Below, in pieces: positions 5,169 to 8,355 of a stretch of DNA of 8,355 bases. A program made the position numbers and the translations under genes. Source of the DNA: CAXNKG01 sp964202965. Lineage in GTDB: Bacteria; Acidobacteriota; Vicinamibacteria; Vicinamibacterales; UBA2999. The stretch covers positions 1 through 8,355 of the forward strand of contig CAXNKG010000053.1 in assembly GCA_964202965.1 (NCBI GenBank), in the 5' to 3' direction. Positions within the stretch are counted from its first letter, which is position 1. Every line of letters begins with the position of its first letter. The notes under the pieces were generated by a model that saw only the letters and a program-made list of their open reading frames with translations, had not been told where the DNA came from and did not search any database.

Positions 5169-5911
5169 AGGCGCTGCTCGCCGTCGCGCTGGCGCCGCAG
5201 TGCGCTGCGTGTGCGGCGGTGCTCGAGGCGCCGTCCGGCGGTCCGGTCTGCCCGGCCTGCTGGAACCGCATTCGTCGCCTGTCCCCTCCACTCTGCCGCG
5301 CCTGCGGCGATTCCCTTTCATCCTGGCGCGTCATCAGCGACGCCCTCGCACGCTGTGCGCGATGCCGCCGCCGGCCCCCGGCCGTCGCCATTGCGCGGGC
5401 CGCCGGCGAATACGAGGGGGCACTTCGCGACGTCATTCATGCCTTCAAGTACGAAGGACGACGAGGCCTGGCAGCGCCCCTCGGACGGCTCGCGGCGGCC
5501 GAGGGACGCGATGTCCTGCGCGGCGCGCACTGCGTCGTGCCCGTGCCGCTGCACCCGCTCAGGCGCCTGCAGCGCGGATTCAACCAGGCGGAAGACCTCG
5601 CGCGCGAGCTGGGGTTGCCGGTGGCGAATCTCCTGTGGCGCCCGCGCATGACACCTCCGCAAACGGGCCTCGGTGCGTGGGCGCGCCGGCGCAACGTGCG
5701 CGGCGCATTCGCGTTGTCGCCGTTCCTGACGTCGAGGCGGCGATCCGCCCTCGCCGGCCGGACCGTCGTGCTCGTCGACGACGTGCGGACGACCGGCGCC
5801 ACGCTCAACGCGTGCGCGAACGTGCTGCTCGAAGCGGGCGTTGGCGAAGTGCGGGCCCTGACAGTGGCCCGGGCAGCGCTCCCTTACAGCCGGGACGACA
5901 CGGCGGCGTAG
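5060..5911 (+). CDS. comF: ComF family phosphoribosyltransferase-like protein (start uncertain)
   Basis: ComF family proteins combine an N-terminal zinc-finger-like region with a phosphoribosyltransferase fold, and some are needed for DNA uptake in natural transformation; the exact activity is unclear. The recognisable protein begins about 5171. It shows four CxxC pairs (near residues 48/51, 64/67, 79/82 and 99/102 from the start used), then HAFKYEGRRGL, VVPVPLHPLRRLQRGFNQAEDLA, QTGLGAWARRRNVRGAF and the PRPP loop VVLVDDVRTTGATL. The end is certain, the start is not. No ATG, GTG or TTG occurs in frame between GTG 5060 and GTG 5219, and 5219 would remove the first CxxC. The options are GTG 5060 (used here, overlapping rsfS by 109 bases), ATG 5009 or a rare start such as CTG 5174. 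The 3' end overlaps tmk by 28 bases, convergent. Confidence 0.85.
   Translation: MPRLLRPRAPLGKRGAAGVLRSAVHSAVQIAVRSTVEALLAVALAPQCAACAAVLEAPSGGPVCPACWNRIRRLSPPLCRACGDSLSSWRVISDALARCARCRRRPPAVAIARAAGEYEGALRDVIHAFKYEGRRGLAAPLGRLAAAEGRDVLRGAHCVVPVPLHPLRRLQRGFNQAEDLARELGLPVANLLWRPRMTPPQTGLGAWARRRNVRGAFALSPFLTSRRRSALAGRTVVLVDDVRTTGATLNACANVLLEAGVGEVRALTVARAALPYSRDDTAA
5118..5165 (+). repeat. Four 12-base tandem repeats at the rsfS/comF junction
   Basis: Four 12-base units (5118-5129, 5130-5141, 5142-5153, 5154-5165) each begin TCC, and most end GCGCCG or TCGCCG. In the rsfS frame they encode SEAP, STAP, SKSP, SEAL, directly before the stop. In the comF frame, two bases later in phase, they encode SAVH, SAVQ, IAVR, STVE. 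The last unit has diverged. A unit length divisible by three means that gain or loss keeps both frames. Confidence 0.8.
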
Positions 5912-6465
5912 ACGTCCGCCGCCACGAGATCGCGGTCGCGATCGGCGTCGACACGCACCCATCCGGCGGCCGCCTGGCGCAGGTAGCTGTCGCGGACGCG
6001 GCCCAGCAGCGGCAGGTCCTGCTCGTACTTGTCGCGGCCCGACCGCTTCCGGCGGGCGGAGACGTCGGGAGGAATGTCGAGCAGGATCGTGGCATCCGGC
6101 TGCGGCAGGTATCGCTGAATCGCCACGAGCCAGTCCGGATCCAGCCCCTGCGCTTCGCCGTACGCGACGCTCGACGCGACGTATCGATCGGACACGATGA
6201 CCGTGCCGGCCGCGATGGCATCGAGGATCTGCTGCTTCCACTCGTACCGGTTGGCCACGTACAGCAGCTGCATCACGTCGGGCGTGTAGGACCGTTCGCC
6301 CTGCAGCGCGCGGCCGATCTCCGCGCCGATGACGGTGGCGTAGTCTGGAAACGACAGCAGCTGCACCGTGCGCCCCTGCGCTTCGAGACGGTCGCGCAGC
6401 TGCTCGGCCTGCGTCTGTTTGCCGCTCTGGTCGAGCCCTTCGAACGCGACGAGCAGGCCCTTCAC
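5884..6465 (-). CDS. tmk: Thymidylate kinase
   Basis: Tmk phosphorylates dTMP to dTDP with ATP, supplying dTTP for DNA synthesis. The product has 193 residues. Family features are the N-terminal FEGLDQSGKQTQ P-loop (8-19), LLSFPDY (36-42), VSDRYVASSVAYGEAQG (91-107, the DR-containing motif), ILLDIPPDVSARRK (127-140) and the lid-like RKRSGRDKYE (139-148). The residue after the P-loop lysine is Gln, not Ser or Thr as Walker A requires, which is unusual for the family. The GTG at 6465 overlaps the lysA stop as GTGA, so tmk is the second gene of a lysA-tmk unit and is probably translationally coupled; no good ribosome binding site is seen. The frame is open far upstream through lysA, but that part is a shadow of lysA. 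The 3' end overlaps comF by 28 bases. Confidence 0.93.
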   Translation of the reverse strand: MKGLLVAFEGLDQSGKQTQAEQLRDRLEAQGRTVQLLSFPDYATVIGAEIGRALQGERSYTPDVMQLLYVANRYEWKQQILDAIAAGTVIVSDRYVASSVAYGEAQGLDPDWLVAIQRYLPQPDATILLDIPPDVSARRKRSGRDKYEQDLPLLGRVRDSYLRQAAAGWVRVDADRDRDLVAADVYAAVSSRL

Positions 6466-7718
6466 GACTCGAGCGCGAGGACGTCGTCCATCGACTGACG
6501 CCGCCGAATGACCGTCCACTGCCCCCCGTCGACGAGCACTTCGGCGGGAAGCAGATGGCGGTTGTAGTTGGAGGCCATCACGGAGCCGTAGGCGCCGGCA
6601 TCGAGAATGGCGAGGAGGTCGTCCACCTGGAGCGGCGTCATCATGCGCTCGCGCGCGAAGACGTCGCTGCTCTCGCAGATCGGCCCGACGATGTCCCAGG
6701 CGGATTCCGGGGCGGACCGCGGCCTGACCGGGACGATCTGGTGAAACGAGCCGTACAAGGCCGGTCGAATGAGCTCGCCCATCCCGGCGTCGAGGACCGC
6801 AAACTGGCGGCCGTCGGGGAACTGCTTCGTGTCGACGACCCTGGCCACCAGCACTCCCGCCCGCGCCACCACCGACCGCCCCGGCTCGAGGATGACGGGA
6901 AGCCCGATCCGCTGCAGCTCCGGAATCACGGCGGCGGCGTAGTCGGCGGGACCAATCATCGGCTGCTGCTCGTACGGGACGCCGAGCCCGCCGCCCACGT
7001 CCACGTGCTCCAGCGGGATGCCGTCGGACCGCAGCTGGATCGCCAGGTCGGCCAGCGTGCGGGCCGCGCTCCGCAGCGGGCCGGCGGTCGTGATCTGCGA
7101 ACCGATGTGGACGTGCACGCCGACCCACGTCAGCGACCCGATGCCCTTGCGGTCGCGGTAGATCCCCGGCGCGTCCTGCAGTGCGACGCCGAACTTGTTG
7201 ATCTTCAAACCGGTCGAGATATTCGGGTGGCTGCCGGCGTCGATATCGGGATTCACGCGCAGCGCGACGCGGGCCTGGCGGCCCTGCGACGCGGCGATGG
7301 CCGCGATCCGATCGAGCTCCCCCGCCGACTCCGCATTGATGACGCCGATGCCGGCGGCGATCGCGCCTGCCAGTTCGTCGCGCGACTTGCCGACGCCGGT
7401 AAAGACGATCTCGCCGGGCGCAAACCCGGCCCGGCGGGCCACATCGATCTCGCCCCCGGAGTTGGCGTCGACGCGGCTGCCCAGCGACCGCAGCAGCCGG
7501 ACGATCGCCAGTGTCGAATTCGCCTTGAGCGCGTAATGGATCGCATGCGGGTACGACGCGAAGGCGTCGTCGATCGCCCGATAGGAGAACCGGATCGTCT
7601 CAGCGCTGTAGAGATAGAGTGGAGTGCCGGCGCGTTCGACAATCGATTCGATGCTCACGCCGTCACACGCGAGCCCGCGGTCAGTATGCGCGAACGATTG
7701 GTACACGAGCGTCCGCAT
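6462..7718 (-). CDS. lysA: Diaminopimelate decarboxylase
   Basis: LysA converts meso-diaminopimelate to L-lysine, the last step of lysine synthesis, using pyridoxal phosphate. The product has 418 residues, the usual size. Visible motifs are HYALKANST with the PLP lysine Lys65, SRVDANSGGE (81-90), GLKINKFG (170-177), HVHIGSQI (202-209), VDVGGGLGVPY (239-249, phosphate binding), EPGRSVVARAG (278-288), DAGMGELIRPALYG (310-323), GPICESSD with the catalytic-site Cys348, and GAYGSVMASNYN (375-386). ATG at 7718 gives a normal N-terminus. There is no Shine-Dalgarno in front of it; GATAAC precedes it directly. lysA is divergent from the STAS gene and overlaps tmk by 4 bases. Confidence 0.96.
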   Translation of the reverse strand: MRTLVYQSFAHTDRGLACDGVSIESIVERAGTPLYLYSAETIRFSYRAIDDAFASYPHAIHYALKANSTLAIVRLLRSLGSRVDANSGGEIDVARRAGFAPGEIVFTGVGKSRDELAGAIAAGIGVINAESAGELDRIAAIAASQGRQARVALRVNPDIDAGSHPNISTGLKINKFGVALQDAPGIYRDRKGIGSLTWVGVHVHIGSQITTAGPLRSAARTLADLAIQLRSDGIPLEHVDVGGGLGVPYEQQPMIGPADYAAAVIPELQRIGLPVILEPGRSVVARAGVLVARVVDTKQFPDGRQFAVLDAGMGELIRPALYGSFHQIVPVRPRSAPESAWDIVGPICESSDVFARERMMTPLQVDDLLAILDAGAYGSVMASNYNRHLLPAEVLVDGGQWTVIRRRQSMDDVLALES

Positions 7719-7726
7719 GTTATCAT
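7698..7726 (+). promoter_or_regulatory. Extended -10 promoter for the STAS gene, inside the lysA 5' end
   Basis: TTGGTA (7698-7703; 4 of 6 matches) and TATCAT (7721-7726; 5 of 6) are 17 bases apart, with the extended element TGT in front of the -10. The -35 lies within the first codons of lysA and the -10 covers the lysA translation start region. Transcription would start near 7733, about 39 bases before the STAS ATG. Activity here and translation of lysA would share the same DNA, so cross-regulation is possible. Confidence 0.5.
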
Positions 7727-7734
7727 GCGCGCAT
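7715..7734. repeat. Overlapping palindromes in the lysA / STAS divergent spacer
   Basis: GCATG-TTAT-CATGC (7715-7728) is a perfect inverted repeat of five-base arms, and ATGCGCGCAT (7725-7734) is a perfect ten-base palindrome sharing its last four bases. Both sit on the STAS -10 and the lysA start. They could form an operator for one regulator of both genes; the regulator is unknown. Confidence 0.4.
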
Positions 7735-7771
7735 TGAGTGACAGTACGGGCGCGACGGCATCGTCAGTGCG

Positions 7772-8110
7772 ATGAATCTGACCACTGATCGCGCTCGGGG
7801 CATCGCCATCGTCCGCGTCAACGAGACGCGCCTGACCTATCCGGTCCTCGCGGAATTCACCAGCACGATCACCGGCATCATCGAATCGGGCGAGCGTGTG
7901 CTGCTCGATCTCTCGAACGTCACCTACGTCGACAGCGCCACGATCGGCTGTCTGATGGATCTCTATCGTCAGGCGGCAGCGGCCGGCGGGGCGCTCAAGC
8001 TGGCGGGGATTCAGAAGCGGGTCGAGACGATGCTCACGATGACCGGGGCGGAAAGCGTCCTGGACGTCCATGCCGACGAACCGTCGGCGCTCAAGAGCTT
8101 CGGGATCTAA
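7772..8110 (+). CDS. Single-domain STAS protein (anti-sigma factor antagonist-like)
   Basis: The 112-residue product is a STAS domain, the fold of anti-anti-sigma factors such as SpoIIAA and of partner-switch regulators. Visible features are the N-terminal strand pair GIAIVRVNETRL (10-21), VLLDLSNVTYVDSATIGCL (43-61), GGALKLAGI (72-80), and LDVH (97-100). Ser55 follows Asp54 in YVDSATIG, the position where these proteins are phosphorylated by an anti-sigma kinase. In this family dephosphorylated protein binds the anti-sigma factor and frees the sigma factor. No kinase, phosphatase or sigma factor lies in the window, so the partners are elsewhere. No Shine-Dalgarno precedes the ATG; a GACG-GCAT-CGTC hairpin (7754-7765) is close by. 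The stop overlaps the lpxC stop by 3 bases on the opposite strand. Confidence 0.9.
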   Translation: MNLTTDRARGIAIVRVNETRLTYPVLAEFTSTITGIIESGERVLLDLSNVTYVDSATIGCLMDLYRQAAAAGGALKLAGIQKRVETMLTMTGAESVLDVHADEPSALKSFGI

Positions 8111-8355
8111 TTCGTCGCGCGGGCGACGCCCTTGACCAGCGCCCTGCCGGGCGCCCCCTCGGACGCGGGCGCTTCCACGAGCGTCCACGCGTCGGTCTCG
8201 GCCAGCACCTGCGCCGCAAACTCGGTGTGCAGCGCATGGCCGCCGCGATGCGCGACCAGGTGTCCGATGATCGGATGGCCGACGAGCGCCATATCCCCAA
8301 TCACGTCGAGAATCTTGTGGCGCACGAACTCGTCGTCGAACCGCAGGGCGTTGTT
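8107..8355 (-). CDS. lpxC: UDP-3-O-acyl-N-acetylglucosamine deacetylase LpxC, 3' part
   Basis: LpxC removes the acetyl group from UDP-3-O-acyl-GlcNAc, the first committed step of lipid A synthesis, and is a zinc enzyme of the cytoplasm. Only the last 82 residues are present; the gene continues past the right edge. The visible part reads LRFDDEFVRHKILDVIGD, then LVGHPIIGHLVAHRGGHALHTEFA. HKILD carries the zinc-binding His and Asp (H238 and D242 in E. coli numbering), and GHALH carries the catalytic-site His (H265). The tail after about residue 46 is less conserved and ends ALVKGVARATN. Its presence shows a lipid A-containing outer membrane. The 3' end converges on the STAS gene, with no terminator between. 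Confidence 0.93.
   Translation of the reverse strand, partial: NNALRFDDEFVRHKILDVIGDMALVGHPIIGHLVAHRGGHALHTEFAAQVLAETDAWTLVEAPASEGAPGRALVKGVARATN

Noticed and set aside
5166..5180. A programmed frameshift joining rsfS and comF
   Set aside because: The rsfS domain is complete and ends with a stop. No slippery heptamer is evident at the junction, so I keep it as an unresolved start instead.
6466..7128. N-terminal extension of tmk through lysA
   Set aside because: It is a shadow of lysA in another frame; the tmk family starts at the GTG overlapping the lysA stop.
6555..7775. Long plus-strand open frame of 406 codons opposite lysA
   Set aside because: It is the shadow of lysA; the protein is His/Arg/Asp-rich without recognisable motifs.
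1..8355. tRNA or rRNA genes, insertion sequences, phage or defence genes
   Set aside because: The non-coding gaps are short (the largest is 262 bases at 725-986) and hold no tRNA-like cloverleaf, transposase or related motif that I could see.

Overview
The window looks like an ordinary chromosomal housekeeping stretch from a GC-rich, Gram-negative bacterium. An outer membrane with lipid A is implied by the partial lpxC at the right edge and by a predicted lipoprotein. I lean towards Acidobacteriota (Vicinamibacteria-like) because of the very high GC, the gene order and the style of the intergenic repeats. That is an inference, not something the sequence proves. There are no tRNA or rRNA genes, CRISPR arrays, insertion sequences, phage genes or toxin-antitoxin pairs.

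Layout, left to right. (1) Bases 1-724, minus strand: the 5' part of dprA, running off the left edge, with a good sigma70-type promoter at 782-811. (2) Bases 987-2088, plus strand: a pair of overlapping envelope genes, a small secreted TPR protein and a predicted lipoprotein, neither of which I can assign to a named system. (3) Bases 2089-2254: an inverted repeat, a candidate promoter and a leader that can fold in more than one way. (4) Bases 2255-5911, plus strand: the ribosome-linked cluster rplU, rpmA, obgE, nadD, rsfS, comF, with tight spacing or overlaps after obgE. A six-unit heptamer repeat fills the rpmA-obgE gap. (5) Bases 5884-7718, minus strand: lysA followed by tmk, overlapping by 4 bases; tmk converges with comF and their 3' ends overlap by 28 bases. 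(6) Bases 7719-7771: a 53-base divergent spacer with overlapping palindromes. (7) Bases 7772-8110, plus strand: a single-domain STAS protein, whose stop codon overlaps that of the minus-strand partial lpxC (8107-8355).

The plus-strand cluster joins ribosome assembly and control (L21, L27, the Obg GTPase and the silencing factor RsfS) with NAD synthesis (NadD) and a DNA-uptake family protein (ComF). The minus-strand pair makes meso-diaminopimelate-derived lysine (LysA) and dTDP (Tmk). dprA and comF at opposite ends both belong to families used in natural transformation.

I did not find a convincing undescribed biological system. The points most worth a second look are small: the unassigned TPR/lipoprotein pair, the foldable rplU leader, the in-register heptamers starting on the rpmA stop codon, a 12-base repeat coding in two frames across the rsfS/comF junction where comF has no normal start near its conserved domain, a Walker A change in Tmk, and many genes without a Shine-Dalgarno sequence.
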